A model generated the notes under the pieces. That model worked only from the letters and a program-made list of their open reading frames with translations, made no database searches and had not been told where the DNA came from. Source: Falsiroseomonas sp041690465 (GTDB taxonomy: Bacteria > Pseudomonadota > Alphaproteobacteria > Acetobacterales > Acetobacteraceae). From it: DNA of 64,000 bases. The stretch lies in contig NZ_JAWLHG010000023.1 of the NCBI RefSeq assembly GCF_041690465.1, forward strand, positions 16,717-80,716. The letters run 5' to 3'. Both the position numbers and the translations under genes were made by a program. Shown piece by piece: positions 45,544 through 54,851 of the stretch (position 1 is the stretch's first letter; each line of letters starts with the position of its first letter).

Positions 45544-46907
45544 GCGACCGAAAGGAATCGACGCTGTTCGGCGAGATGCGCCGGATGGTGCGTACCTCCG
45601 GCGCGGTCGGTGGCGTTGCCGCGCGTGTCGCGGGCCAGCGTTTCCTCGGCATCAAGGCCGACAAGAACGCACATGCGGAGAGCCTCAAGCAGGTGCTCGG
45701 CGGGCTGAAGGGCCCGCTGATGAAGGTGGCGCAGTTCCTGGCTACCGTGCCGGAGGCGCTGCCGGAGGAATACGCGCAGGAACTGGCGACGCTGCAATCC
45801 AACGCCCCGCCGATGGGCTGGGCCTTCGTGCGTCGGCGGATGCAGTCGGAGCTCGGCCCCGCCTGGCAGTCCCGCTACGCGAAGTTCGGCCAGGAAGCGG
45901 CCGCGGCGGCGAGCCTTGGGCAGGTGCACCGCGCCACGCTGCATGACGGCCGCGAGGTCGCCTGCAAGCTGCAATACCCGGACATGCCCTCCGTGGTCGA
46001 GGCCGACCTCCGCCAGCTCAAGATCGCGCTCAGCCTCTACCGGCGGATGGACAGCACGCTCGACAACGAGGAGGCCTACACGGAGCTGTCCATGCGGCTG
46101 CGCGAGGAACTCGACTACCTGCGCGAGGCCTCGCATATGCGGCTCTATGGCCTGATGCTGAAGGGCATCCCCGGCGTCTCCGTGCCCGAGGCGGTGCCGG
46201 AGCTGACCACCAGGCGTCTGCTGACCATGACCTGGCTCGAGGGCCGCCCGATCCTGCGGCGCCTCGAGGAGGACCCGCCGGCCGAGGAACGCGTGGCCTA
46301 TGCCAAGGCGCTGTTCCGCGCCTGGTACGTGCCCTTCTACCGCTACGGCGTGATCCATGGCGATCCGCATCTCGGCAACTACCAGGTGCGCGAGGATGCC
46401 GATCCCGATGTGCGCTTCGGCGTCAACCTGTTCGACTTCGGCGTGATCCGGGTGTTCCCCGCCAGCTTCGTGACCGGCGTGATCATGCTCTACGAGGCGG
46501 TGCGCGACCACGACATCGAGAAGGCGGCGGAGGCTTACCGCATCTGGGGCTTCAAGAACCTCAGCAAGGAAACGATGGAGGTGCTGAACGTCTGGGCCAG
46601 GTTCCTCTACGAGCCGCTGGTCGAGGACAAGGTGCGCACCATCACGCCGCTTGACGATCCGATGTATGGCAGGCGGATCGCGATGCAGGTGCACGAAGGA
46701 CTGAAGCGGACCGGCGGGGTGAAGATCCCGCGCGAGTTCCCGCTGATGGACCGCGCGGCGATCGGCCTCGGCAGCGTGTTCTACCGGCTGCGTGCGGAGG
46801 CGAACTGGCACCGCATGTTCATGGAACTGGTGCACGACTTCGAGGAGGCGAAGATCGCCGCGCGCCAACAGGAGGCGCTGGAAGCGGCGGGGGTGCCGAA
46901 GGGCTGA
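45540..46907 (+). CDS. ABC1/ADCK (UbiB-like) atypical kinase
   Basis: A 455-residue protein-kinase-like protein. The N-terminal gatekeeper helix has GPLMKVAQFLATVPEALP, where the family usually has KxGQ; here it is KVAQ. The A-rich loop AAASLGQVHRA, the catalytic-loop VIHGDPHLGNYQV and the DFG-like NLFDFGVIRV follow. UbiB-type proteins support ubiquinone synthesis or lipid handling. No C-terminal membrane helices are evident. Coupled to pepF by an ATGA overlap. Confidence 0.93.
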   Translation: MSDRKESTLFGEMRRMVRTSGAVGGVAARVAGQRFLGIKADKNAHAESLKQVLGGLKGPLMKVAQFLATVPEALPEEYAQELATLQSNAPPMGWAFVRRRMQSELGPAWQSRYAKFGQEAAAAASLGQVHRATLHDGREVACKLQYPDMPSVVEADLRQLKIALSLYRRMDSTLDNEEAYTELSMRLREELDYLREASHMRLYGLMLKGIPGVSVPEAVPELTTRRLLTMTWLEGRPILRRLEEDPPAEERVAYAKALFRAWYVPFYRYGVIHGDPHLGNYQVREDADPDVRFGVNLFDFGVIRVFPASFVTGVIMLYEAVRDHDIEKAAEAYRIWGFKNLSKETMEVLNVWARFLYEPLVEDKVRTITPLDDPMYGRRIAMQVHEGLKRTGGVKIPREFPLMDRAAIGLGSVFYRLRAEANWHRMFMELVHDFEEAKIAARQQEALEAAGVPKG

Positions 46908-46966
46908 AGCCGGGCCGGAAGGGCAGCCCCGGCCGGGGCTGCCCCTGGTCTCAGGGCTGCTGCCGC

Positions 46967-47697
46967 TCAGGCGGCGCGGCGGCGCCCCACCACGTCGAGG
47001 CCGGCAAGGCCCAGCCCGAACAGCGCAAGCGTCATCGGTTCCGGCACGCCGGTGATCTCCGTCTGGATCTTGGCGGTCAGGGCCGTTCCGAAGTTCGCGA
47101 TGCTGACGACACCGAAGTTGGTGCCGTTGGTGCCGATGAAGCTGCAATCGCCCGCACCGAAGCCGAGGCAGTTCACGGCATCCACGCCGGCCGCTGTGGC
47201 GTTGTTCGACGCGTCACCGCGTTTAGGCCGGTGTTGTTCGCGCCGTCCGTCGTTACGTCGATGACCAGGCGCAGGTTCATGGCCTGGGCCGTCTGGAACG
47301 CCGTCAGCGCGGTCGTGGCCGCGACGATGACGTCACCGATCGCCGTCCCGCCCGTATTCACACCTCCGCGATCCGGAGCGGTGCCCGCGTCCGGGCCATC
47401 GGTGTTGAGGTTGCTGATCGCGGTGGTCAGCGCGAGCAGGTCGCCGGCATTGTCGATGACATCCAGCGCGAAGAACTGGATGACTTTGGAGCCGAAGATG
47501 TTGCCGCCGATGGCGACCTGGCCGTAGGCGCCGCTGTTGTTCGTGAAGAAGGTGTTCAGCGCGCTGACATAGCCATTGACCTGCGTCGTGAAGTCGGTCG
47601 CGCTGATGCTGCCGGAGCCATCCATCGCGCGCCAGAACGCCGTCGTCGGCGCCGCCTGGGCGCTGCCGACGCCGAACAGCAGGGCGGCGCCAAGCAC
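46967..47697 (-). pseudogene. Frameshifted PEP-CTERM/VWA-like exported protein
   Basis: The minus strand encodes a signal-like start (VLGAALLFGVGSAQAAPTTAF), a von Willebrand-type DGSGSISATDF site and a long Ser/Thr/Asn-rich body up to TTDGANNTGLN near 47220. The sense then shifts frame into SNNATAAGVDAVNCLGFGAG and ends in GVPEPMTLALFGLGLAGL with a basic tail, a PEP-CTERM sorting signal. A single-base indel near 47215-47224 would restore one gene. Start uncertain. Either a pseudogene or a sequencing error. Confidence 0.7.
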
Positions 47698-47708
47698 GCT
47701 TGGGCGCG

Positions 47709-48548
47709 TCAGGCCGGCCTGCGGAACACAGCGGCGAATTCCTTCTTCCGTCCCGCCTCGTACATCGCCAGTCGCCGGCTGCCGGGCAGCACCGCCCATT
47801 CCGCTGCCGCGCCCCGCAGGAAGCGCGGCAGCCGCGCGATCAGCTCCGCATGCGCGGGGGCCTGCTCCGCAAAGGCGGCTACGCAGTTCCGGGTGATGTC
47901 CTCGAACCCGTGCAGCTCCAGGCCGGTCTCCCGCCCCAGCGCCGCCAGTCGCGCCTGGGTCCAGAGCAGCGGTGTGTCGGTGATGCCGCCGGTGATGGAG
48001 AGGGCGCCACCGCGTGCGACCATCGGCGCCGCCGCGCGGACGAAGGCCGGGTAGCCGACATAGGTGACGGTGCCGATGCTCACTACCAGGTCAAAGCTGC
48101 CCGAGGGGAACGGAATGGCGTCGCCGCGCGCCACGCGCAACTCCGCCTGCACGCCGGCCCGCGCCAGGCGGCTCCGCGCCGCCCGGACCGCCGCCCATGA
48201 CTGGTCGAGACCCGAGAGCCGCGCCGCCGGGAAGGCGCCCGCCGCGTAGAGCAGTCCGCCGCCGAGGCCGCAGCCGATGTCCAGCACGGCCCGCGGCGCC
48301 GGCACGATGCCCCGCGTCAGCACCCGTATCGCGTAGTGGTAGAGCGCAGCCTGCACCGGCGCGCCGGCCCCGGGCGGCGCTGGCGGCATGTCCTCGGGCG
48401 GCGGGTGGTAGCCGCTGTTGAAGAAGGCGCGGCGCCGCACCGCCGGCAGGCTGTAGATCGCCTCGTACAGCAGCCGGTTGACGATCTGCGTGCCGGTCGG
48501 CCCGAGCCGCGCCCGCAGCCGGTTCACGCCGTCGAACAGCAGCAGCAT
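47709..48548 (-). CDS. Class I SAM-dependent methyltransferase
   Basis: A 279-residue methyltransferase with AVLDIGCGLGGGLLYAA (motif I) near residue 105, LSGLDQSWAAVRAARSR, FDLVVSIGTVTYVGYPAFVR and GGALSITGG. Its substrate is unknown; the pattern resembles small-molecule or lipid/quinone methyltransferases. ATG at 48548 matches the family length; an upstream extension is basic. Read after the DUF3891 gene with a 25-base gap. Confidence 0.88.
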   Translation of the reverse strand: MLLLFDGVNRLRARLGPTGTQIVNRLLYEAIYSLPAVRRRAFFNSGYHPPPEDMPPAPPGAGAPVQAALYHYAIRVLTRGIVPAPRAVLDIGCGLGGGLLYAAGAFPAARLSGLDQSWAAVRAARSRLARAGVQAELRVARGDAIPFPSGSFDLVVSIGTVTYVGYPAFVRAAAPMVARGGALSITGGITDTPLLWTQARLAALGRETGLELHGFEDITRNCVAAFAEQAPAHAELIARLPRFLRGAAAEWAVLPGSRRLAMYEAGRKKEFAAVFRRPA

Positions 48549-48573
48549 GGGCTGGCCCCGCGCGCCCTCGATC

Positions 48574-49344
48574 TCAGCCCGGCACCAGCCGCGCCGAGAT
48601 GCGCTTCGCCGGCGCCGCCTCCAGCGCCGCGCGCATCGTGCCCGCATCGGTCCAGCGCGTGCCCGGCGCGAAGCGGCGGGCAGTCCAGCTCAGGGCGACC
48701 TCCGGCAGGGCGAAGGGCCAGGGATCCACGGTCATCACGCCCTCGGCCTCCTCCAGGCGCAGCGGTACTTCGCCGCCCCCGGCCAGCGGGGCCATGCCGG
48801 ACCAGCCGAGCGTCGCGATGCCGCCGCAGGCGGCCAGGCTGAGCGCGTCGGTCACCGCGACCAGCGCGGCGGCGGTCTCCATCTCCGCCTCGGTCGCGCC
48901 GACCAGCGCGAGAAGCTTCGTGCGCAGGGCGGACTGCTCGCGCTGATAGGTCTCGGCCGCCGCGGCATCCTCGGCGTCCAGCCGGTGGCGGTCCTGATAG
49001 GCGGAATAGATGCGCGTGCCGTGGCGGCTGACCAGCAGCCCGACCCAGGGGCCCCAGCTCGCCACCGCGCGCGTCACCCCCTCGGCCCACATCGGCGCAT
49101 GGACCCGGGCGCCGACCTGGCGAAAGCTGTGCGGGCGGCCGGTGGTGGGGTCGAGCGTCGGCGCCGTCTCCCACCCCATCCAGGCGACGTCGTGCTGGGC
49201 GGCGGCGGTCGCCACCTCCTCGAAGGGATGCGCCTTCGCGAAACCCGCGGCGCCCCAGGCGCGCAGCATCTGGCCGGAGACGAGCGCATGCATCGGCTGG
49301 CTCACCGCCAGCCAGGATCCGTCGGGCAGGTCCCTGAACAGCAT
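48574..49344 (-). CDS. DUF3891 family protein
   Basis: A 256-residue protein with QPMHALVSGQMLRAWGAAGF, AAAQHDVAWMGWETAPTLDP, VSRHGTRIYSAY and RTKLLALVGATEAE, matching the DUF3891 family, whose conserved His/Asp residues suggest an HD-type hydrolase fold. Function unknown. ATG at 49344 follows GAGGG. Divergent from pntAA. Confidence 0.88.
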   Translation of the reverse strand: MLFRDLPDGSWLAVSQPMHALVSGQMLRAWGAAGFAKAHPFEEVATAAAQHDVAWMGWETAPTLDPTTGRPHSFRQVGARVHAPMWAEGVTRAVASWGPWVGLLVSRHGTRIYSAYQDRHRLDAEDAAAAETYQREQSALRTKLLALVGATEAEMETAAALVAVTDALSLAACGGIATLGWSGMAPLAGGGEVPLRLEEAEGVMTVDPWPFALPEVALSWTARRFAPGTRWTDAGTMRAALEAAPAKRISARLVPG

Positions 49345-49479
49345 CGCTTGGCCCTCACTCGCCTGGTGCAGAACCGGCGGAACATGGCGCCGCAGGCGGC
49401 GGCGCGCCATCCCTTGCCTTGCCAGACCGGGCGCATGGGGTCATATCGCGCCCCTTAGCCTCAACCGGGGGGTCAATTG

Positions 49480-50610
49480 ATGCGTGTGGCGGTCCTGCGC
49501 GAACGACGCGCGGCAGAAACGCGGGTGGCCGCGACGCCGGAGACGGTGAAGAAGTTGCAGGGGCTGGGCTGCACGGTCGCAGTCGAATCTGGTGCCGGCC
49601 TCCATGCGGGCTTCCCCGATGCCGCCTACAAGGAAGCGGGTGCTGAGATCGCCGCCGATCCGGCCGCCGCGCTGGCGGGAGCCGGGATCGTGCTGGCGGT
49701 GCGCGCGCCCGAGCCCGCCGAGCTGGCCCTGATCCCCCGCGGCGCGCTGCTGATCGGCACGCTGCAGGCCGATGCCGAGGCCGCGAAGGCCTACGCGGCG
49801 GCCGGGGTGGATGCCTGCTCCATGGAGCTGCTGCCCCGCATCACCCGCGCGCAATCCATGGACGTGCTGTCCTCCCAGGCGAACCTGGCGGGCTATCGCG
49901 CGGTGATCGAGGCGGCGGCTGCGTTCGACCGCGGCTTCCCGATGCTGATGACCGCAGCCGGCACCATCCCTGCCGCCAACGTCTTCATCATGGGCGCCGG
50001 CGTGGCCGGGCTGCAGGCGATCGCCACCGCGCGGCGCCTCGGTGGCCGCGTCTCCGCCACCGACGTCCGGCCCGCGGCGAAGGAGGAGATCAAGTCGCTC
50101 GGCGCCAGCTTCGTCGGCTACGAGGACGAGGAGAGCAAGGCCGCGCAGACCGCCGGCGGCTACGCCAAGCAGCTCTCGGCCGAGTTCTACGCCAAGCAGG
50201 CCGAGGTGGTCGCGACCCACATCGCCAAGCAGGATATCGTGGTGACCACCGCGCTGGTGCAGGGCCGCAAGGCGCCGACGCTGGTGACGGAGGCGATGGT
50301 CGCCTCGATGAAGCCGGGCAGCGTGATCGTGGACATCGCCTCCGATGCCGGCGGCAATGTCGCATTGACGAAGCCGGGCGAGCTGGTCACCACCGGGAAC
50401 GGCGTGAAGATCCTCGGCTGGTCGAACTGGCCGGGCCGCATCCCCGCCGCGTCCTCCGCCCTCTATGCGCGCAACCTGCTGACCTTCCTCACCACCTTCT
50501 GGGACAAGGACGGGAAGAAGCCCGTCCTGCCGGAGGGCGATGACATCGTGAAGGGCGTCGCGCTGACCCGCGCGGGCGCCGTGGTCCACCCCTCCTTCGC
50601 CGCCGCCTGA
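49480..50610 (+). CDS. pntAA: NAD(P) transhydrogenase alpha subunit, part 1
   Basis: The NAD(H)-binding domain I of proton-translocating transhydrogenase. The 376-residue protein has RVAATPETVKKLQGLG, SMELLPRITRAQSMD with the RQD-loop-type region, and the NAD loop VFIMGAGVAGLQAIATA, then PGSVIVDIASDAGGN. In alphaproteobacteria the alpha subunit is split, as here. ATG at 49480 (a TTG at 49477 also reads). First of a three-gene operon. Confidence 0.96.
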   Translation: MRVAVLRERRAAETRVAATPETVKKLQGLGCTVAVESGAGLHAGFPDAAYKEAGAEIAADPAAALAGAGIVLAVRAPEPAELALIPRGALLIGTLQADAEAAKAYAAAGVDACSMELLPRITRAQSMDVLSSQANLAGYRAVIEAAAAFDRGFPMLMTAAGTIPAANVFIMGAGVAGLQAIATARRLGGRVSATDVRPAAKEEIKSLGASFVGYEDEESKAAQTAGGYAKQLSAEFYAKQAEVVATHIAKQDIVVTTALVQGRKAPTLVTEAMVASMKPGSVIVDIASDAGGNVALTKPGELVTTGNGVKILGWSNWPGRIPAASSALYARNLLTFLTTFWDKDGKKPVLPEGDDIVKGVALTRAGAVVHPSFAAA

Positions 50611-50623
50611 GGAGCACGCCCGC

Positions 50624-51019
50624 ATGACTCCCCAACAGATCGCCAACGAGGCGGCGGCGCTGTCCGACCGCGCGGCGCTGCTCGCCGAGCAGGCGCGCGC
50701 ACTCGCCGAACAGGCCGCGCCGGTCGCAGCGGCGGCCGAGCCCTTCCTGTTCCTTCTCACCATTTTCCTGATGGCCTGCTTCGTCGGCTACTACGTGGTC
50801 TGGAACGTGACGCCGGCGCTGCATTCGCCGCTGATGGGCGTGACCAACGCGATCTCCTCCGTCATCGTGGTCGGCGCCATCCTCGCCACCGGCCTCGCCG
50901 ACAGCCTCGCCGCGAAGTTCTTCGGCTTCCTCGCCGTGACGCTCGCCTCGGTGAACATCTTCGGCGGCTTCATGGTGACGCGACGCATGCTCGCCATGTT
51001 CAAGAAGAAGGGGAGCTGA
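50624..51019 (+). CDS. pntAB: NAD(P) transhydrogenase alpha subunit, part 2
   Basis: The small membrane part of the split alpha subunit, 131 residues. After an Ala-rich N-terminus come three helices, including LFLLTIFLMACFVGYYVVW, TPALHSPLMGVTNAISSVIV and VNIFGGFMVTRRML. It forms part of the proton channel with PntB. Confidence 0.96.
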   Translation: MTPQQIANEAAALSDRAALLAEQARALAEQAAPVAAAAEPFLFLLTIFLMACFVGYYVVWNVTPALHSPLMGVTNAISSVIVVGAILATGLADSLAAKFFGFLAVTLASVNIFGGFMVTRRMLAMFKKKGS

Positions 51020-51023
51020 GCCG

Positions 51024-52430
51024 ATGGCCGCCACGCTCTCGACGCTGGCCTACCTGGTCGCGTCCGTCCTCTTCATCCTGGCGTTGCGCGGGCTCTCGCA
51101 TCCCGAGACCAGCCGCCAGGGCAACCTCTACGGCATGATCGGCATGGGCATCGCGATCGCCGCGACGCTGCTGCGGCCGGGCATGGGCGCGGGCGGGATC
51201 GGGCTGGTGATCGTCGGTCTCGCGATCGGTGGCAGCATCGGCACCGTCGTCGCCCGGCGCATCCAGATGACGGCGCTGCCGCAGCTGGTCGCGGCCTTCC
51301 ACAGCCTGGTCGGCATGGCGGCGGTGTTCGTCGCCGCCGCAGCCTTCTACTCGCCGGAAAGCTTCGGCATCGGCGTGGCGGGCAACATCAAGGCGGCCTC
51401 GCTGATCGAGATGTCGCTCGGCCTGGCGATCGGCGCCATCACCTTCTCCGGCTCGGTCATCGCCTTCCTGAAGCTCGATGGCCGCATGTCCGGCGCGCCC
51501 ATCATCTTCAAGGGCCAGCACATGCTGAACGCGGCGCTCGGCGCGCTGCTGCTGGTGCTGGTGATCGCCTTCGTCGCCACCGGAAGTTCGTTCCTGTTCT
51601 GGCTGATCGCGATCCTGTCCTTCGCGCTGGGCTTCCTGCTGATCATCCCGATCGGCGGCGCCGACATGCCGGTGGTCGTCTCGATGCTGAACAGCTACTC
51701 GGGCTGGGCGGCGGCGGGCATCGGCTTCACCATCGGCAACCTGCTGCTGATCGTGACCGGCGCGCTGGTCGGTGCCTCGGGTGCCATCCTCTCCTACATC
51801 ATGTGCAAGGGGATGAACCGCTCGATCATCAACGTCCTGCTCGGCGGGTTCGGTGGCGATGGCGGCACGGCCGGTGCCGGTGCCGCGCAGGGCGACCGCC
51901 CGCCGGTGAAGGCGGGCTCGCCGGAAGACGCCGCCTACATGATGAAGAACGCGCAGAAGATCATCGTGGTGCCGGGCTACGGCATGGCGGTGGCGCAGGC
52001 GCAGCAGGTGGTGCGCGAGATGGCGGATCTCCTGAAGAAGGAAGGCGTGGAGGTCTCCTACGCCATCCATCCGGTGGCGGGCCGCATGCCGGGCCACATG
52101 AACGTGCTGCTGGCCGAGGCCAACGTCCCCTACGATGACGTCCACGAGCTCGAGGACATCAACCCCGAATTCGCCGATGCCGACATCGCCTATGTGATCG
52201 GCGCCAACGACGTGACCAATCCGGCGGCGAAGACCGACAAGACCAGCGCGATCTACGGCATGCCGATTCTGGACGTGGAGCGCGCCAAGACGGTGTTCTT
52301 CGTCAAGCGCGGCATGAGCTCCGGCTATGCCGGCGTGGACAACGAGCTGTTCTTCCGCCCGAACACCATGATGCTGTTCGGCGATGCGAAGAAGGTCACG
52401 CAGGAGATCGTGCAGGCGCTGCAGAAGTAG
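51024..52430 (+). CDS. pntB: NAD(P) transhydrogenase beta subunit
   Basis: Membrane domain II and NADP(H)-binding domain III, 468 residues. The N-terminal two thirds has eight or nine helices, with AFHSLVGMAAVFVAAA; the C-terminal domain carries IVVPGYGMAVAQAQQVVREM, HPVAGRMPGHMNVLLAEA and YVIGANDVTNPAA, the NADP-binding signatures. Completes the enzyme that makes NADPH from NADH using the proton gradient. A hairpin follows its stop. Confidence 0.97.
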   Translation: MAATLSTLAYLVASVLFILALRGLSHPETSRQGNLYGMIGMGIAIAATLLRPGMGAGGIGLVIVGLAIGGSIGTVVARRIQMTALPQLVAAFHSLVGMAAVFVAAAAFYSPESFGIGVAGNIKAASLIEMSLGLAIGAITFSGSVIAFLKLDGRMSGAPIIFKGQHMLNAALGALLLVLVIAFVATGSSFLFWLIAILSFALGFLLIIPIGGADMPVVVSMLNSYSGWAAAGIGFTIGNLLLIVTGALVGASGAILSYIMCKGMNRSIINVLLGGFGGDGGTAGAGAAQGDRPPVKAGSPEDAAYMMKNAQKIIVVPGYGMAVAQAQQVVREMADLLKKEGVEVSYAIHPVAGRMPGHMNVLLAEANVPYDDVHELEDINPEFADADIAYVIGANDVTNPAAKTDKTSAIYGMPILDVERAKTVFFVKRGMSSGYAGVDNELFFRPNTMMLFGDAKKVTQEIVQALQK

Positions 52431-52451
52431 CGGCGCCAGCCGCTTCCCGGC

Positions 52452-52472
52452 GCGGCGGCGTCATGCCGCCGC
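52452..52472. terminator. Hairpin between pntB and metalloprotease gene
   Basis: GCGGCGGC, loop GTCAT, GCCGCCGC: eight paired bases. It lies 22 bases after the pntB stop and overlaps the stop codon of the convergent protease gene, so it could end both transcripts. No T-run is visible. Confidence 0.6.
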
Positions 52473-53021
52473 TTCCGCGAAATACGCCTTGCGCAGCCGG
52501 TCGGCATGCTTCCGGCTCAGTGTCTTCGCAGCGGCGGAATTGCCGTGCGCGTGGAAGACGCTGCCGGGATCGCCGTCGTGGTGCGCATCGCCAAGTCCGG
52601 TCGTGTGGATCAGCTCGTGCAGCAGCGTCGAGCCGGAGGCGACGAAGTTCCGCGCATTGATCAGGATGTAGGGCAGCCACTTCAGCCCGCTGTTGGCGTC
52701 CTCGTGCTCGGGGCTGACGGTGCAGCCATTGATGCCGTCGCCCGAGGGGAAGTTGCAGACGATTACCGGAATGCCCTTCCCGTTCGGCCAGAGCTGGTGG
52801 CACTTCTGCCGCATGCTCCCGGGGTCGCCGGCCTTGTAGAAGCAGTCGCCCGCATAGGCGATCTCGTCGGCGAGGACCGGGCCCGTGCCGTAGCGGTGCC
52901 CGAGCTGCATGCCGTACGGCGCCAGCAACTCGTTGGCGCGGCGGGCGTAGTGCTCGACCACGTTGCGCCAGTCCGCGTCCTTGGTGACGAAGCAGGCGAT
53001 GCGCAGGATCGTGTTGGCCAT
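52461..53021 (-). CDS. Metzincin-like zinc metalloprotease
   Basis: A 186-residue protein with the zinc motif LLHELIHTTGLGDAHHD near residue 135 (HExxHxxGxxxxH), the metzincin consensus including the extended third ligand. It has no signal peptide, carries two Cys (GDCFYKAG and QKCHQLW) and INGCTVSP. Cytosolic or exported by another route. ATG at 53021 has a GGAGGGG site. Substrate unknown; no close family recognised. Confidence 0.78.
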   Translation of the reverse strand: MANTILRIACFVTKDADWRNVVEHYARRANELLAPYGMQLGHRYGTGPVLADEIAYAGDCFYKAGDPGSMRQKCHQLWPNGKGIPVIVCNFPSGDGINGCTVSPEHEDANSGLKWLPYILINARNFVASGSTLLHELIHTTGLGDAHHDGDPGSVFHAHGNSAAAKTLSRKHADRLRKAYFAEAAA

Positions 53022-53188
53022 GATGGTCCCCTCCGGGCTTCGGTCTGGAGGGATCCTGCGCCGGGTGGGTTTCGCAGGGATGTCGCCAAGCTTCACGGCG
53101 CGGCAACAAGGCTTCGCGCTGGCTTTTCGCGTGTTCCATCCGTTTCGGCCGGCGCCGGGCGTACCCCTCCGCCGGCCCCGATGCGGGT

Positions 53189-54748
53189 TCAGCCGAACAC
53201 CATGTCCCCCGGTTGCAGCGCGGTGACGCCCTGCAGCACTGCCAGCACCTCGCCCCGGTAGGCGACGCTCAATCCGCCCGCAGCCGCCTGGGTGGTGACC
53301 AGGGCCGGGTCCATGTCGGACAGCGCGAGGCGGTCCACGCCCGGCGCGAAGTCGCGCATCACGTCGCCGCCCTCCCCAGGCTGCCAGAAGAAGGTGTCGC
53401 GGCCGCCGCCGCCGGTCAGTTCGTCCGCATCTTCGGCGCCGCGCAGCGTGTCGGCCCCGCCGCCGCCGATGAGGGTATCGTTGCCGGTGCCGCCATGGGC
53501 GACCAGCAGCACCTGCGCCTGCACCTCGATGCGGTCGTTGCCTTCATTGCCGCTGGCATGGATCCGGCTGAGCCTGCCGTCGTAATCCGCGTTCCACCGC
53601 CCGCCCCAAGCAAAGGGCTGCCAGAGCGACGACGTCGCCGGCGTGGTCACCAGCAGCGTGTCGTCGCCACCCCGCAGCGCAATGCCGGTCGGCATCTGGC
53701 GCGAGGCGCTGTCGGCATGCGCGAGCCAGGTGACGTCGTCGGCGCCGTTGCCGGTGATCATCACCCCGGTCGCCGCGCCGATCACCTTCACCTCGAGGCC
53801 CATCGGCGCGTCGTCGAGCGCGAGATGCGCCTCCTCGAAATTTGCGAAGAGCAGGCGGCTCGCGGTGCCCGGCACCCAGGACAGCGCCGAATCCAGCCAC
53901 ACGCCGCCAACCGCGCCCCACTCCGCACGGTTCCAACTGGCCGCGTAGCGCTCCCCATCGAGCGAGCGCACCCCGGTATCCACCTGGTCCGGGGCCGCGG
54001 ACCAGGTCGCGCCCTCGCGGTACTGCAGCGGCGGCGCTTCGCCCGGATGAAGCTCGTCCGGAGTCCAGATCCGCGCCCAGTCCACATGCAGCGAGACCAG
54101 CCCCGGCGTGGAGGCATCCGGCGCGCCGCCGAACCATTCGTCTCCCGAAGCGGCGACGAAGCTCATGAAGCCGAGCGCCATCGGCTCGTCCGGGACGCCT
54201 TTCGTGGTGCTCCAGCGCTCGACGCCGTCGATGTAGAAGGTGATCCGCCCCGGCAGCCAGTCCACCGCATAGGTGTGCCACTCACTGGCGTCGGAGAAGA
54301 CCTGGTGCCCTTGTGCGTCCGCGAAGCCCTCGCTGTGGACGGTCATGGAGGTGATGGTGCGCCCCGGGTCGGGCGATTCCATCAGGTCGATCTCCGGCGG
54401 GTATTCCCCGTCGGTCGGCCAGAGCAGGATCGCCGCGCTGGTGCCCTTTCCTTCGTCGAGCCGGGCGCGCACCTCCCAGCGCCCGTAGAGTTGGCCGTTC
54501 CAGCCCATGTTCACCCCGCCCGCGGTCCAGCCGGAGGGCGAGGCGATGCTGCTGACCGTCAGCTCACCATCCCAGACGATGACATTCTCCGCCCGCCACT
54601 CGAACGCGTTGTTCCAGTAGCGGCTGCCGTTGAACAGGATCGGCCAGGCGGCGCGGTCCAGATACGCGCCATCGAAACCATCGGAGAAGGTCAGCTGCCA
54701 GCCGCTGGGATCGAGCGGCGTGGGGTTCTCGTTCGTGAAGGTACCCAA
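53189..54748 (-). CDS. GH16 beta-glucanase with RTX calcium-binding repeats
   Basis: A 519-residue secreted enzyme. N-terminal GH16 domain (residues 1-230) with catalytic EIDLMESPDPG (ExDxxE) and strand WHTYAVDWLPGRITFYIDG. The C-terminal part has RTX nonapeptide repeats GGTGNDTLIGGGGADTLRG and GGGGRDTFFW. No N-terminal signal, fitting type I secretion through a C-terminal signal. The start is TTG at 54748, with GAGG close upstream. It likely cleaves beta-1,3 or 1,3-1,4 glucans. Confidence 0.9.
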   Translation of the reverse strand: MGTFTNENPTPLDPSGWQLTFSDGFDGAYLDRAAWPILFNGSRYWNNAFEWRAENVIVWDGELTVSSIASPSGWTAGGVNMGWNGQLYGRWEVRARLDEGKGTSAAILLWPTDGEYPPEIDLMESPDPGRTITSMTVHSEGFADAQGHQVFSDASEWHTYAVDWLPGRITFYIDGVERWSTTKGVPDEPMALGFMSFVAASGDEWFGGAPDASTPGLVSLHVDWARIWTPDELHPGEAPPLQYREGATWSAAPDQVDTGVRSLDGERYAASWNRAEWGAVGGVWLDSALSWVPGTASRLLFANFEEAHLALDDAPMGLEVKVIGAATGVMITGNGADDVTWLAHADSASRQMPTGIALRGGDDTLLVTTPATSSLWQPFAWGGRWNADYDGRLSRIHASGNEGNDRIEVQAQVLLVAHGGTGNDTLIGGGGADTLRGAEDADELTGGGGRDTFFWQPGEGGDVMRDFAPGVDRLALSDMDPALVTTQAAAGGLSVAYRGEVLAVLQGVTALQPGDMVFG

Positions 54749-54759
54749 GGCCTCGTGTC

Positions 54760-54779
54760 CGTTGCGTGTTGACGCAACG
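54760..54779. promoter_or_regulatory. Inverted repeat upstream of the GH16 gene
   Basis: CGTTGCGT, GTTG, ACGCAACG: perfect eight-base arms, 12 bases upstream of the GH16 start; a further GCAACGG copy lies at 54788-54794. Possible operator of an unknown regulator or leader hairpin. Confidence 0.5.
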
Positions 54780-54851
54780 CAAGCGAAGCAACGGTCCTGC
54801 GGTTCGCGAACCTTCCGCCTCCGGACATGTTGCGGCGCCCGGAACGCTGGC

